A stretch of DNA of 64,000 nt from CBDHGY01 sp965263325 (GCA_965263325.1 CBDHGY010000002.1:1426001-1490000); one strand, 5' to 3'. Numbered from the stretch's first letter, positions 9,609 to 18,725 are shown. Notes: generated by a model from the sequence alone, not told the origin. Made by a program: numbers and translations.

Positions 9609-10565
9609 ATGAAAGTACTCGTCACAGGATCAACAGGTTGGCTCGGGCGCTATCTTGTGCCGATGCTGCGTGCGGCCGGTTATGAGCCAGTGGGACTTGA
9701 TACCGTGCCGTCGGAATGGACTGATATTGTTGCAAGCATTGCCGATAAAGCAGCGATCGATAAAGCCTTCGACGAGCATAATTTCGGCGCAGTAATACAC
9801 GCGGCGGCCCTGCACAAACCAGATATTGCGCGCTATCCGCAACAAGCCTTCATCGACACCAACATCACTGGAACGCTGAATTTGCTCGAAGCGGCAAGTG
9901 ACCGGCCGGGCACTCTTCTTGTGTTTACCTCAACAACGTCATTGATGATCAGCCAGGCAATTCGAAACGAGCAAAGCGACGAGGCGATTTGGATCGACGA
10001 AGACCACGCGCCTATCGAACCACGAAACATCTACGGCGCGACTAAGCTTGCCGCTGAGGCACTTTGCCGCCAACATCATATTGATCGGGGTCTGCCAGTT
10101 ATTGTGCTGCGGACCTCGCGCTTTTTCCCAGAAGAAGATGATACGCACAGACAGCTCAGCGGCCCCAATATGAAAGCAAATGAGTTTCTCAACCGCCGCG
10201 CCACTGTCGAAGATATGGCGCGCGCTCATCTCACCGCGCTCACAAAAGCCAGCGAGATTGGGTTTGGACTTTACCTTGTTTCTGCGCCCACCCCATTTCA
10301 GAGACATCACACTGGGAGACTGAAAGCGGATGCGGCCGGACTAATCAGCGAATTGTTTCCCGAAGCACCTGCACTTTATAAGCAAGCTGGATGGCACCTG
10401 CCGAAAAGTCTGGGCCGTGTATATGATGGCACCCACATTACGCGCGAACTTGGCTTCCAGTATGAAACGGGTTTTCAGCAAGTGCTCGACGCGCTGAAAT
10501 CTGGAGGCCCACTGCCAGCCGCGCATGATGCGGGCTATGTTTCGCCCATGGCGGGCGGGCGCTGA
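9609..10565 (+). CDS. NAD(P)-dependent epimerase/dehydratase (extended SDR)
   Basis: A 318-residue extended short-chain dehydrogenase. The Rossmann motif TGSTGWLGRYL is at the N-terminus, an acidic residue after the second strand (VGLD) favours NAD, VIHAAALHKP is typical of sugar-nucleotide epimerases, the Ser/Thr is in VFTSTTS, and the catalytic pair is in YGATKLAAEALC. The C-terminal third is where substrate binds and does not identify it; nucleotide-sugar epimerases and dehydratases are the usual functions. No sugar-biosynthesis genes sit nearby. Its stop abuts the convergent hydrolase gene with no gap. Confidence 0.85.
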   Translation: MKVLVTGSTGWLGRYLVPMLRAAGYEPVGLDTVPSEWTDIVASIADKAAIDKAFDEHNFGAVIHAAALHKPDIARYPQQAFIDTNITGTLNLLEAASDRPGTLLVFTSTTSLMISQAIRNEQSDEAIWIDEDHAPIEPRNIYGATKLAAEALCRQHHIDRGLPVIVLRTSRFFPEEDDTHRQLSGPNMKANEFLNRRATVEDMARAHLTALTKASEIGFGLYLVSAPTPFQRHHTGRLKADAAGLISELFPEAPALYKQAGWHLPKSLGRVYDGTHITRELGFQYETGFQQVLDALKSGGPLPAAHDAGYVSPMAGGR

Positions 10566-11525
10566 TCAGGCGCGCGCGAGGATTGCCTTCAACGCACTGA
10601 CAAAGGCGATCGGCTGATCCAGCCAAACGTGATGCTGAGCGTGCGGAAGAAAAATTACAGGCGTATCGCTCATTGTATTTTCTTGAATGAACGGGATGAG
10701 TTTATCCGAGACCAAGACCGACTCAGCACCGTTGAGGAACGTCATCGCGCATGAAATTTGGCGAAGATTTTCTGCGTGGTCGATTTGCTCGCGAACTCCT
10801 TGCCAAATGCTGGGATCAAACCTCCAAGTATACCCGCCGTCAAATTTCTTGAGGCTCCAGCGGGCGATGTAATCAAGAATGAAGTGATTTTCGCAAGGTT
10901 GAGGGGGCGCGAGCCGAAACCGCCCAAGCGCTGTCGGCAAGTCATCATAAATGCGGTTACGATTCGTGCGCGGCGGCGGCCCGAAATGTTCTTCGCCGGG
11001 CATAGGAATGTAGCTGTCGATGATCACAGCGTGTTTGAATTTTTCACTATGATCAGCGAGCGCGAGACGCGCTATAAAGCCGCCAAACGAATGAGCCGCC
11101 AGAATAGGCCTTTCAGCATGACCGAAGAGGCCTGCGCCTTCGGCAACGCCTAGTATTTCATCTGCGAACACGGCTTGATTGTAGGTCTCGCGCCAATCAC
11201 TTTCGCCCATGCCAGAAAAGGAAAACGCGACGCAGTGATAATCCTCCATGAAATATGGTGCGATAAAATCCCACCAATGCGCATGCGCGCCATTTCCATG
11301 AACAAAAAGAAGACCGGGTTTCGTGACATCGCCCCAGCGCTGCCACCTAATCGCGCACCCCCGCACATCGGTTTCGCCTACTTCATAAGGCGTCTCTATG
11401 GCTTTCACGAACCAGTCAGGCGCGTCTGGCCGCCGCCCCTCATAGGGCGTTAGCGGCCCGCCAGATGGTGCGGACGTGTGCGCCGCGTCAATCCGAGATT
11501 TGGTATCCGAATCTGTCATGGGCAT
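10566..11525 (-). CDS. Alpha/beta hydrolase
   Basis: A 319-residue cytosolic alpha/beta hydrolase. The oxyanion-hole motif is VHGNGAHAHWWD, the nucleophile elbow AAHSFGGFIARLAL (Ser), the acid is probably in the NGAESVLVSDK region, and the catalytic His is in LPHAQHHVWLDQP near the C-terminus. The spacing and the HGN/GxSxG pair resemble the epoxide hydrolase/haloalkane dehalogenase/carboxylesterase branch; the elbow Ser (not Asp) argues for an esterase-type enzyme. Substrate unknown. ATG at 11525 or 11519 are both possible. It is the last of three same-strand genes with the CPBP protease and the ABC1-type kinase. Confidence 0.87.
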   Translation of the reverse strand: MPMTDSDTKSRIDAAHTSAPSGGPLTPYEGRRPDAPDWFVKAIETPYEVGETDVRGCAIRWQRWGDVTKPGLLFVHGNGAHAHWWDFIAPYFMEDYHCVAFSFSGMGESDWRETYNQAVFADEILGVAEGAGLFGHAERPILAAHSFGGFIARLALADHSEKFKHAVIIDSYIPMPGEEHFGPPPRTNRNRIYDDLPTALGRFRLAPPQPCENHFILDYIARWSLKKFDGGYTWRFDPSIWQGVREQIDHAENLRQISCAMTFLNGAESVLVSDKLIPFIQENTMSDTPVIFLPHAQHHVWLDQPIAFVSALKAILARA

Positions 11526-11574
11526 AGATCTAGTGAGCTAACCTACCGGCAGGCAATTGCGAATCCTCAAGACC

Positions 11575-12300
11575 CTATAGAAACAAGATCGACGCATTTG
11601 CCGCGATGTGAGCGACAATTGAAGGTGCCAGGGATCCAGTTCGTATGCGCAAATAGGCGAAAAACAATCCAGTTACGAAGATTGGCACCAGTGCAGCGGG
11701 CGTGAGGTGCAAATGCGCCAACGTAAACAGGAGGGTGACAATGAATGATGATCCCCAGGCATTCCAACCGCGCGACAGCAGACACCCCAGCCCGATGCCT
11801 CGATATGCGATCTCTTCCAGAACGGGCGCAGCGAGAATTACGGCAAAGATAAATGCCCAGCCAGCGGTCGCTGCATCTGAAAAGGCTCTTGCATCTTCGC
11901 TATCTCGCAACTGCCAATCACCCTCGCTCCCTGCCATGACGAACCCCATCACCAGAGTGGCAAGATTAAGAATGAGCGGGCCACCAATCGCGCCGATGAC
12001 AATCCATTCGGTATCGCTTTTCATTGAGGCAGCGAATGGCCCCGCCCCGATATGCTCAGCCCAGACCATTGTCAGAAAAATCGTGGCAGCGTAGCCAAAA
12101 AGAATTACGGTCCAGGTACCGCGCAATCCCTCTTCAGTATTACCATCGAAAACGGCCTGCATGAAAACCGGATCGACTAATACGAGGAACCCCTGCAACG
12201 CATAGCTGACGATAAAGAACGCCCAAAAAGAAAAGAACAGACAGCCCCAAGGCCGCACGCCAAGCACAAGCGGAGAATTATAAGGACCGTTCAACGTCAT
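11575..12300 (-). CDS. CPBP family intramembrane glutamic endopeptidase
   Basis: A 241-residue multi-pass membrane protein with the CPBP (Rce1/Abi-like) motifs: EEIAYRG at about 162-168 (two Glu and Arg), a His in the following HLHLTPAAL helix (about 196-198), and a final His in the last helix (SIVAHIAAN, about 231). Family members cleave prenylated proteins, bacteriocin-related peptides or regulatory membrane proteins; bacterial targets are mostly unknown. It starts 9 bp after the ABC1-kinase stop and probably shares its transcript, so the ribosome-binding site would lie in the preceding gene. Confidence 0.87.
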   Translation of the reverse strand: MTLNGPYNSPLVLGVRPWGCLFFSFWAFFIVSYALQGFLVLVDPVFMQAVFDGNTEEGLRGTWTVILFGYAATIFLTMVWAEHIGAGPFAASMKSDTEWIVIGAIGGPLILNLATLVMGFVMAGSEGDWQLRDSEDARAFSDAATAGWAFIFAVILAAPVLEEIAYRGIGLGCLLSRGWNAWGSSFIVTLLFTLAHLHLTPAALVPIFVTGLFFAYLRIRTGSLAPSIVAHIAANASILFL

Positions 12301-12309
12301 GTGCGCGGT

Positions 12310-13674
12310 CTACACCGCCAGCCCCGCTTTCGCCAGCGCTTCTGATTGGCGTTCTGTAATCGCATCTTCGGTAAAGCCGTCGATGCTCTCTTCGAATAAT
12401 TTGTGGAAATTGAGCTCTGCACCCAGACGAATATACGCCGCGCCAAGTCCGATGGCGGCGCGGTCCATGAAAACAAATTCGCGCGGCATTTTGATCGGGC
12501 CTTTTTCTTTTAGCTGTGTGCGCACTTCAAAGGCTTCCTTACGGCCATAGGCGCTAGGCGCGACGCCGTCAGCGATTGTGCGCACGCGGTCATCCAGCAA
12601 AGGCGCAAAGATGAAATCAGCCCAGATATTCAAGACCTCGACGAGATCCTTATCCAGATCGCCAAATCCCCAGGCCACATAAGCAGCATGCGAGGCGTCG
12701 TAGTCTTTTGCTAGCCGCGCGCGATATAGATCCACAACCCCTTTTACAAACTTCGGCGGAAAGATCCGCACACACCCAAAGTCGAGAAGATTAAGCCCTC
12801 TTCCCTCATCAGTGACTTGATAATTCCCAAGATGCGGATCGCCGTGAATAACCGCGTATGACATCATCGGATACCACCACGTCCAGAACAGATTCTGCGC
12901 GATACCGTTCCGGATCTCTTGGCTAGCATCTTCAAACTTATCGAGCTTGTCACCCGATACCCACGTCATCGTCAGCAGGCGATCCGTTGAGAGTTCCGCA
13001 ACCGGTTCTGGTGTTTTCACAAATGACTTTTGGCTCAACATATCGGCGTAAAGCGCCATATGCTTGGCCTCGCGTTCGTAATCGAGTTCTTCGCGAAGGC
13101 GGTCGGTAATCTCGACCACCATCTCACTCGGATCGATCGATCCATCGAGGCGTTTAAACAAACCAAGCAGTGTTTTTAGCTGGCTAACATCGCTTTCAAC
13201 CGCGCTTGTCATGTCAGGATATTGCAGCTTACAGGCCACCTTCCGGCCGTCATGCAGCGTTGCTGAATGAACCTGCCCGAGCGAAGCGGCATGCGAGGCT
13301 TCCTTGCCAAACTCTGCAAACTTCTCCTGCCAGCCGGCTCCAAGCTCGGCGCGCATGCGGCGCTTGACAAACGGCCAGCCCATCGCCGGGGCCTGCTGCT
13401 GAAGCTGGGCCAATTCTTCAGCATATTCTTCGGGAAGAAAATCCGGAATGGTCGAGACCATTTGGGCGACCTTCATCAACGGGCCCTTGGATTTGCCGAG
13501 CGCTGCGGCCAGCGATTTTGCAATCCGTTCATCGCCTTTATCGCCGCCGAACAGAGAGTTCGCCGCATAAGAGATACCGACGCCTGAGAGGTTCGTCCCA
13601 ACCTTCGCCGTTCGCGCGATCCGCGCGGTCAGCCGATTGCGTTCCTTGTCGCGAGGTTCCGTTTCTTCCGCCAT
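12310..13674 (-). CDS. ABC1/AarF/UbiB-like atypical kinase family protein
   Basis: A 454-residue member of the ABC1 (ADCK/UbiB) family. Near the N-terminus it carries the family-specific K-x-G-Q-like helix as LGKSKGPLMKVAQMVS. This is followed by the Ala-rich loop region (ASLGQVHSATLHDGRKVACKLQYP with the ATP-contacting Lys), the catalytic-loop-like HGDPHLGNYQV and the metal site LLDFGCVR. The family supports ubiquinone biosynthesis or lipid export; ADCK3/COQ8-like members act through ATPase activity. No hydrophobic C-terminal anchor is seen, unlike true UbiB, so it is probably a soluble ABC1 paralogue rather than ubiB itself. COQ9 is encoded about 5 kb away on the same strand. Confidence 0.9.
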   Translation of the reverse strand: MAEETEPRDKERNRLTARIARTAKVGTNLSGVGISYAANSLFGGDKGDERIAKSLAAALGKSKGPLMKVAQMVSTIPDFLPEEYAEELAQLQQQAPAMGWPFVKRRMRAELGAGWQEKFAEFGKEASHAASLGQVHSATLHDGRKVACKLQYPDMTSAVESDVSQLKTLLGLFKRLDGSIDPSEMVVEITDRLREELDYEREAKHMALYADMLSQKSFVKTPEPVAELSTDRLLTMTWVSGDKLDKFEDASQEIRNGIAQNLFWTWWYPMMSYAVIHGDPHLGNYQVTDEGRGLNLLDFGCVRIFPPKFVKGVVDLYRARLAKDYDASHAAYVAWGFGDLDKDLVEVLNIWADFIFAPLLDDRVRTIADGVAPSAYGRKEAFEVRTQLKEKGPIKMPREFVFMDRAAIGLGAAYIRLGAELNFHKLFEESIDGFTEDAITERQSEALAKAGLAV

Positions 13675-13778
13675 GACCTAGATATAGGCATGATTTGCGA
13701 AATTGGCAGAGCGCGGCAATTGCGTCGCAAGCTGTCTCAGTCCATTAAGCCGTTAACATGCCTTCAGGAGGACCCCCA

Positions 13779-14957
13779 ATGAAAACCAACGCTGAATTTG
13801 ACGTCATTATCTATGGTGCCAGCGGCTATACTGGCCGGCTCGTCGCCGAATATATGCAGAAACAATACGGCGCTGGTGGTGATGTAAAATGGGCGATGGC
13901 CGGGCGCAGCGAAGAAAAGCTCGCGGCTGTGCGCGCGGAAATGGGCATTTCCGAAGATGTTGCACTTGTCGTCGCGGACGCTGCTGATCCTGCCCAAGTC
14001 AAAGCCATGGCCGAGCGCGCAAAATGCATCTGCACCACGGTCGGTCCCTACCAGCTTTACGGTGAGCCGCTTGTTGCAGCGTGCGCGGAAACCGGAACGG
14101 ACTATGTCGATCTCTGCGGCGAGCCCGGCTGGATGCACGAAATGATCGGCAAGTATGACGATAAAGCCAAAGAAACCGGCGCGCGCATTGTATTTTCCTG
14201 CGGCTTCGACTCGATCCCGTTCGATCTCGGCGTTCAGTTCTGTCAGGAAACAGCAAAGGAAAAACTGGGCGGACCGGTGCCACGCATCAAGGGGCGCATG
14301 CGCGCAATGGAAGGAAAATTCTCCGGCGGCACCGCCGCCAGCCTCGGCGCAACAATGGCGGCGCTCAAGGACAATCCGGACCTGCTCATGGTCCTCGCAA
14401 ACCCATTCTCCCTCGCAAACGGCTTTCAGGGCCCGGAGCAACCGGCAGGCAACAAACCACAATTCGACGAGGACATCGGCTCGTGGGAAGCACCGTTCAT
14501 CATGGCGCCGATCAATACAAAAAACGTTCACCGCTCAAATGCTTTGATGGGACACCCATATGGCGAAGACTTTGTCTATGACGAAATGATGCTGACCGGC
14601 CCGGGTGATGCCGGTGAGGAAATGGCGAAATTTGTCGCCAGCGCAGACCTGCTCGGCGGCGATGATGCGCCAAAACCCGGCGAAGGCCCTACGAAAGAAG
14701 AGCGCGAGAATGGCCACTATGATGCGATGTTTGTCGGTTATGCGGCCGATGGCGGCAAAGTGATCGTCAGTGTGAAAGGTGACAAGGACCCGGGCTATGG
14801 CTCAACCTCAAAAATGATTGCTGAAGCCGCGCTTTGCATCGCAAATGATTGTTCGGAAACGTCAGGCGGCGTTTACACACCAGCGCCGGCCATGGGCGCA
14901 AAACTTCGCACGCGTTTAGAGGCAAATGCGGGGCTGACGTTTACAGTTGAAGCCTAA
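13779..14957 (+). CDS. Saccharopine dehydrogenase-like oxidoreductase (trans-acting enoyl reductase type)
   Basis: A protein of about 392 residues beginning MKTNAEFDVIIYGASGYTGRLVAEYM, a Rossmann motif of the saccharopine dehydrogenase NADP-binding family. FSCGFDSIPFDLG in the middle and FSGGTAASLGATMAAL further on match the mycobacterial trans-acting enoyl reductase (Rv2449c/Rv2953-type) branch rather than lysine-pathway saccharopine dehydrogenase. Likely role: reduction in lipid or polyketide metabolism. The ATG at 13779 is preceded by AGGAGG 7 nt away, which decides against an in-frame ATG seven codons earlier. The stop overlaps the convergent purK stop by 4 bp. Confidence 0.87.
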   Translation: MKTNAEFDVIIYGASGYTGRLVAEYMQKQYGAGGDVKWAMAGRSEEKLAAVRAEMGISEDVALVVADAADPAQVKAMAERAKCICTTVGPYQLYGEPLVAACAETGTDYVDLCGEPGWMHEMIGKYDDKAKETGARIVFSCGFDSIPFDLGVQFCQETAKEKLGGPVPRIKGRMRAMEGKFSGGTAASLGATMAALKDNPDLLMVLANPFSLANGFQGPEQPAGNKPQFDEDIGSWEAPFIMAPINTKNVHRSNALMGHPYGEDFVYDEMMLTGPGDAGEEMAKFVASADLLGGDDAPKPGEGPTKEERENGHYDAMFVGYAADGGKVIVSVKGDKDPGYGSTSKMIAEAALCIANDCSETSGGVYTPAPAMGAKLRTRLEANAGLTFTVEA

Positions 14958-16006
14958 AACACCGTCACTTTGTGACCCATCTTACGGCCGGACCGGGCTT
15001 CGCGTTTGCCATAAAGCGTGACGCCCTGTTCGCCTGCTGCCGCGATCGCTTCATCGCCGAGCAGGTTTTCCATGCGGGCAGCAAAATGACGGGTCGGCGC
15101 GCCCAGAGGCAGGCCGGCAACCGCGCGTATGTGCTGTTCAAACTGGCTGGTCTCGCAGGCCTCTGGGGTCCAGTGTCCTGAATTATGCACGCGCGGGGCA
15201 TACTCGTTTGCGAGCAGCTCGCCATCCGGCAATACGAAATACTCGAGTGCCAGCACCCCAACATGATCAAGAGCGGCGGCGAGCGCCGTCGCGCCGGCAA
15301 TTGCCCGCTTGCGAACATCGTCTGAAATCTCAGCGGGCACAATTGAACTGCGTAGAATACCATTTACGTGAATGTTTTCGGAAGGTTCAAACGCTGCCGT
15401 CTGACCATCAAGTCCGCGGGCAACAATGCCGGAAATTTCGCGCTCAAACGGAGCCATCGCCTCAAGTATGCAGGGTGCTTGCCCCAGCGCTTTCCAGGCT
15501 TTTTCGTAGTCATCACCAGCAACGAGACGCGCCTGCCCCTTACCATCATAGCCATCGCGCCGACGCTTCAGAATGCCTGCGCCGCCCATGGATTTGATTG
15601 CTGCATCGATCTCGCCTGGCGCATTGATCTCAGCAATCTCGACGGTTGGTATTCCGATGCCCTGCAAGAAACGTTTTTCCGTCAAACGATCCTGCGCCAT
15701 TTCTAATGACTTCGCGCCCGGCCGCACCGCAGCTCCTGTATTGATAAGCCATTGGGCGCTTTCAACCGGCACATTCTCAAACTCATATGTGATCGCATCG
15801 CACCAGCCGACGAGTTCAGACAAGGCCGCCTCATCTGTGTATTCGCCATGAATGACATGTTTTGCGACGCGCCCAGCAGGACTGTCGTTTTCAGGGGTCA
15901 GCACACAGACATCATAGCCTAGCTTGGTTGCTGCACCGGCGAGCATTCGCCCCAGCTGCCCGCCGCCCAGAATTCCAATCGTTGAGCCGGGAGGCAGAGC
16001 GGTCAT
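14954..16006 (-). CDS. purK: 5-(carboxyamino)imidazole ribonucleotide synthase
   Basis: ATP-grasp enzyme of purine biosynthesis that carboxylates AIR to N5-CAIR using ATP and bicarbonate. The protein (350 residues) starts TIGILGGGQLGRMLAGAATKLGYDV. It contains the ATP-grasp block ILKRRRDGYDGKGQ, the VARGLDGQTAAFEPSENIH region, the metal-binding ALEYFVLPDGELLANEYAPRVHNSGHWT block and the ending GHKVTVF. Its start overlaps the purE stop by 4 bases (ATGA), so the two are translationally coupled; purE supplies the next enzyme. Confidence 0.97.
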   Translation of the reverse strand: MTALPPGSTIGILGGGQLGRMLAGAATKLGYDVCVLTPENDSPAGRVAKHVIHGEYTDEAALSELVGWCDAITYEFENVPVESAQWLINTGAAVRPGAKSLEMAQDRLTEKRFLQGIGIPTVEIAEINAPGEIDAAIKSMGGAGILKRRRDGYDGKGQARLVAGDDYEKAWKALGQAPCILEAMAPFEREISGIVARGLDGQTAAFEPSENIHVNGILRSSIVPAEISDDVRKRAIAGATALAAALDHVGVLALEYFVLPDGELLANEYAPRVHNSGHWTPEACETSQFEQHIRAVAGLPLGAPTRHFAARMENLLGDEAIAAAGEQGVTLYGKREARSGRKMGHKVTVF

Positions 16007-16506
16007 CCTTCAGGCGTCTCTGCAACGGCTGCAGTTTGCGCGGCGCGGTAAGCTGCAAGTTTTTCAGCAACCGCGTCATCTTGCAGGGCGATAATGGACG
16101 CCGCCATCAAACCCGCATTGATTGCCCCAGCTTCACCAATGGCCAGCGTCCCGACGGGCACGCCTTTCGGCATTTGAACGATTGAAAGCAAACTATCCAT
16201 GCCAGAGAGTGCCCTTGACTGTATCGGCACGCCGAGGACCGGCAGCGGTGTCATAGATGCCGCCATACCCGGTAAATGCGCTGCTCCGCCTGCCCCTGCT
16301 ATGATGACCTGCAATCCTCTGCTCTTCGCAGACGTCGCATAATCAACCAGGCGATCAGGGGTGCGGTGCGCCGAAACAATCTTCGCTTCAAAGCCAACAC
16401 CGAGTTCATCAAGAATGCCTGCTGCCTTTTTCATGACGGGCCAATCAGATTGGCTGCCCATGATCACGCCCACAACGGGCGGCTGACTTGAATTAGATGC
16501 GGGCAT
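16003..16506 (-). CDS. purE: 5-(carboxyamino)imidazole ribonucleotide mutase
   Basis: Class I PurE that rearranges N5-CAIR to CAIR in purine biosynthesis. Motifs: VGVIMGSQSDWPVM at the N-terminus, IVSAHRTPDRL (catalytic His), AGAGGAAHLPGMAA and GVPIQSRALSGMDSLLSIVQMPKGVPVGTLAIG. At 167 residues it is the normal octamer-forming length. It is the first gene of a two-gene purEK operon; purK follows with a 4-base overlap. Confidence 0.97.
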   Translation of the reverse strand: MPASNSSQPPVVGVIMGSQSDWPVMKKAAGILDELGVGFEAKIVSAHRTPDRLVDYATSAKSRGLQVIIAGAGGAAHLPGMAASMTPLPVLGVPIQSRALSGMDSLLSIVQMPKGVPVGTLAIGEAGAINAGLMAASIIALQDDAVAEKLAAYRAAQTAAVAETPEG

Positions 16507-16606
16507 GGATGCCCTCCCCGTAATAAACCGAGCACACTATGAATCTTCGTTCGCCGGTCAAGTGAATTGGCTGGTCTAAGCTCGCTTGATCGGTAGAAAT
16601 AGTGGA

Positions 16607-17275
16607 ATGTCCGGCTCTAAACGCCCTTCTGACGCCCTTATCGAACTCCTGGGCATCGACCTCGCTCTTGTGGGAAAGCGCGCCGCAGCTGCGATTCGCG
16701 CCCTTAGCGACGAAGTCGCGGACCTGCAGGCTGAGGTCGAACAGCTTCGCGATCAGTTGGTCTCAGCTGAGACCGAAGCTGACATGGACACGCTCGTTCC
16801 TGTGTTCAATCGCCGCGCATTTGAGCGCGAACTCGCACGGGAAATCGCGATCGGTGGACGATACGGCACGCCGCTCAGCCTGGTTTTCATCGATCTCGAC
16901 AGATTCAAATTGGTGAATGATCGCTTTGGACATCAAGCCGGCGACGCGGCGCTCATCAAAGTGGGAGAGATTCTCAACACACACACGCGCGAAACAGATT
17001 TGGTCGGACGCCTTGGCGGCGACGAGTTCGGGGTCGTTTTGACACACGCGGAGGTTGGGGACTGCGAAAACAAGGCGCGAGACCTCGCTGCAAAAATAGC
17101 CGCGCTTGTCGTTAAGGACGCCCAGGACGAATCGTTGCCGCCAGTACAGATCGGAGCATCATACGGTGTCTCAGAATGGACGAATGGAATTAGTGCATCT
17201 GCGCTCATTGCAGCCGCGGATCAGGCTATGTTTGCAATGAAAGCAAGCCGACGCGATATTGGGCAAGATCGGTAA
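16607..17275 (+). CDS. Diguanylate cyclase (GGDEF), single domain with coiled-coil leader
   Basis: About 222 residues: an N-terminal helical segment with a heptad-like coiled coil (IRALSDEVADLQAEVEQLRDQLVSAE, about residues 25-55) and one GGDEF domain (about 60-215). The signature is LGGDEFGVV, preceded by VFIDLDRFKLVND with the metal-binding Asp. It should make c-di-GMP from two GTP. An RxxD inhibitory site is not obvious five residues before GGDEF: the segment is HTRETDLVGRLGGDEF, with RETD eight residues before. There is no sensory or membrane domain, so dimerisation through the coiled coil may set activity. A TTG start at 16586 is in frame; the ATG at 16607 is preferred. Confidence 0.9.
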   Translation: MSGSKRPSDALIELLGIDLALVGKRAAAAIRALSDEVADLQAEVEQLRDQLVSAETEADMDTLVPVFNRRAFERELAREIAIGGRYGTPLSLVFIDLDRFKLVNDRFGHQAGDAALIKVGEILNTHTRETDLVGRLGGDEFGVVLTHAEVGDCENKARDLAAKIAALVVKDAQDESLPPVQIGASYGVSEWTNGISASALIAAADQAMFAMKASRRDIGQDR

Positions 17276-17379
17276 TTTCCACAGAAAGACTCCTGATTCT
17301 CGTGACGAGACGCACTCGTTATGGTTTAATGTGACATGGAAGCCACATCGCTTCCAGGCACAAGAGAAGGAGACTGCCC

Positions 17380-17550
17380 ATGTCGCTTCAGGGTCGCATT
17401 GCCGAGCTGACAAACCGTCATCAAAAACTCGATCTAAAGATCCACGAAGAAATGAAACGACCGGCGGCCGACAGCCTTCAACTCAGGCAACTCAAACAAG
17501 AAAAGCTCCGAATAAAACAGGAGATCCTCGACCTGAAGAAGGCCAGTTAG
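17380..17550 (+). CDS. DUF465/YdcH family small protein
   Basis: A 56-residue basic helical protein, MSLQGRIAELTNRHQKLD then a long Lys/Gln/Glu-rich helix ending LDLKKAS. The pattern of an N-terminal L-x-x-R-H-x-x-L-D helix followed by a second helix rich in K and L with I-K-Q-E-I matches DUF465 (YdcH-like) hairpin proteins, common in alphaproteobacteria and of unknown function. The ribosome-binding site is strong (AAGGAG, 7 nt before the ATG). Confidence 0.85.
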   Translation: MSLQGRIAELTNRHQKLDLKIHEEMKRPAADSLQLRQLKQEKLRIKQEILDLKKAS

Positions 17551-17644
17551 CCAGACCTTCGCTTAGAAGGCGACCGCATCGATTGATTGCAGGATGCCAT
17601 TCCCGGCCCTAAGACAAAATTTTGTAATTTTGGGAGGGCTTGGC

Positions 17645-17956
17645 ATGAGAGAACTATTGAATCAGGATCGAGCGATGCCGCTGGGGTTGGCCAAAGCTCT
17701 TGTGAACCTGATCGGGCTGGCATTTCTGATTGCCGCCATTGCGATCGTCTTGTTGGGTTTTGGTACGTTTTTTGGCGGCAGCCCTCTGCCCGGCCTTATA
17801 CAGATTTTTGGCGGACCCGCCGTTTTACTTTCCATTTACATGCTGCTGCGCTTACTCTTGGAAATCCTGATGTCGACGCACCGCGTCCATGACCGCGTTG
17901 GCATAATATCCGAGACTGTGCGCGAGAAGCGCCAAACCAATCCGTCTTCAAACTGA
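17645..17956 (+). CDS. Small two-helix membrane protein, possibly DUF4282-like
   Basis: About 103 residues: a short N-terminal segment, a hydrophobic helix (about 18-38, LIGLAFLIAAIAIVLLGFG), a loop with GGS-PLPGLIQIFGGP, a second helix (about 55-75) and a polar C-terminal tail (HRVHDRVGIISETVREK). The RLLLEILMSTHRVHDRV stretch faintly recalls DUF4282 proteins (R..xE...V.....N/HD.L), but the match is weak. GGGAGG lies 7 nt before the ATG at 17645, which decides the start. The SDR gene follows after 7 bp on the same strand. Confidence 0.65.
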   Translation: MRELLNQDRAMPLGLAKALVNLIGLAFLIAAIAIVLLGFGTFFGGSPLPGLIQIFGGPAVLLSIYMLLRLLLEILMSTHRVHDRVGIISETVREKRQTNPSSN

Positions 17957-17963
17957 GGCACAT

Positions 17964-18725
17964 ATGGCAGCGCCTGTCACAACCATACTCGGTCTAGGCC
18001 GCGAAGTCGGCGGCGCGATCGCGCGGCGCTTCGATGAGTCCGGTCACAAGCTGATGATTGCTGACCCAGGTGCCGAACGATTAGAGAAGCTTACCACAAA
18101 ACTTTCCGATGGCGTGATGACCCATCAGGGCGACCTTCATACAAAACTGGGCTTACGAAATTGTCTCGCCGCAACTTTGGAAGCTTTTGGCCGGGTTGAT
18201 AACATCCTGCTAATCCCGCCCATCCCCAAACCTGACTCGCTCACGGAAATGGAGATGGACCGGTTCGATAAATCTCTGGCGAAAACAACGCGCGGTGCCA
18301 TTCTCGCCCTGCGAATTTTCTCAGAGCATTTTGCTGAGCAGCGCGAAGACCCTTCCCCGACCATCGACCGGGTTCGCCAGCACGGAACATTTACCTTCGT
18401 CCTCAGCCTTTCGGGCCGGGTCTCCAATCCCGGGCAATTCAGCGCGTCGGTAACCCAAACAGCATTGCTGGGCGTTATGCGGGCAGGCGCGATTGAACTC
18501 GCCGGGTCACGCGTGCGCTGTAATGCCATCACGGCGCTGCGCCCGCGCGCCGAAAGCGATGAACCCTGGATCAAAACACGGACGCCTCTTGGCCGCGCCG
18601 CGCTGGGAGACGAGATCGCGGACGCTGCGCTCTACCTGACATCACCGCAAGCAGCGATCATCACAGGTGAAACACTTACGCTAGATGGCGGACGTCTGGC
18701 CCTCGGCGGGCAGCTAGACGTTTAG
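17964..18725 (+). CDS. SDR family oxidoreductase (atypical active site)
   Basis: A 253-residue short-chain dehydrogenase-like protein. The nucleotide-binding strand reads TTILGLGREVGGAIARRF, and the ending TSPQAAIITGETLTLDGGRLALGG is the classic SDR C-terminus (TGxxLxVDGG). The usual Y-x-x-x-K dyad is absent: the expected position reads SASVTQTALLGVMRAG, so a standard SDR dehydrogenase reaction is doubtful. It may be a degenerate or regulatory member, or an enoyl reductase-like variant. GAGG lies 6 nt upstream of the ATG. Its stop overlaps the convergent COQ9 gene by 4 bp. Confidence 0.8.
   Translation: MAAPVTTILGLGREVGGAIARRFDESGHKLMIADPGAERLEKLTTKLSDGVMTHQGDLHTKLGLRNCLAATLEAFGRVDNILLIPPIPKPDSLTEMEMDRFDKSLAKTTRGAILALRIFSEHFAEQREDPSPTIDRVRQHGTFTFVLSLSGRVSNPGQFSASVTQTALLGVMRAGAIELAGSRVRCNAITALRPRAESDEPWIKTRTPLGRAALGDEIADAALYLTSPQAAIITGETLTLDGGRLALGGQLDV

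Noticed and set aside
12310..13674. Calling the ABC1-type kinase ubiB
   Set aside because: No C-terminal membrane helices, and the sequence fits a soluble ABC1 paralogue better.
13764..14531. A 255-codon minus-strand frame opposite the saccharopine-dehydrogenase-like gene
   Set aside because: Low-complexity, no domain, and opposite a well-supported gene with a strong ribosome-binding site.
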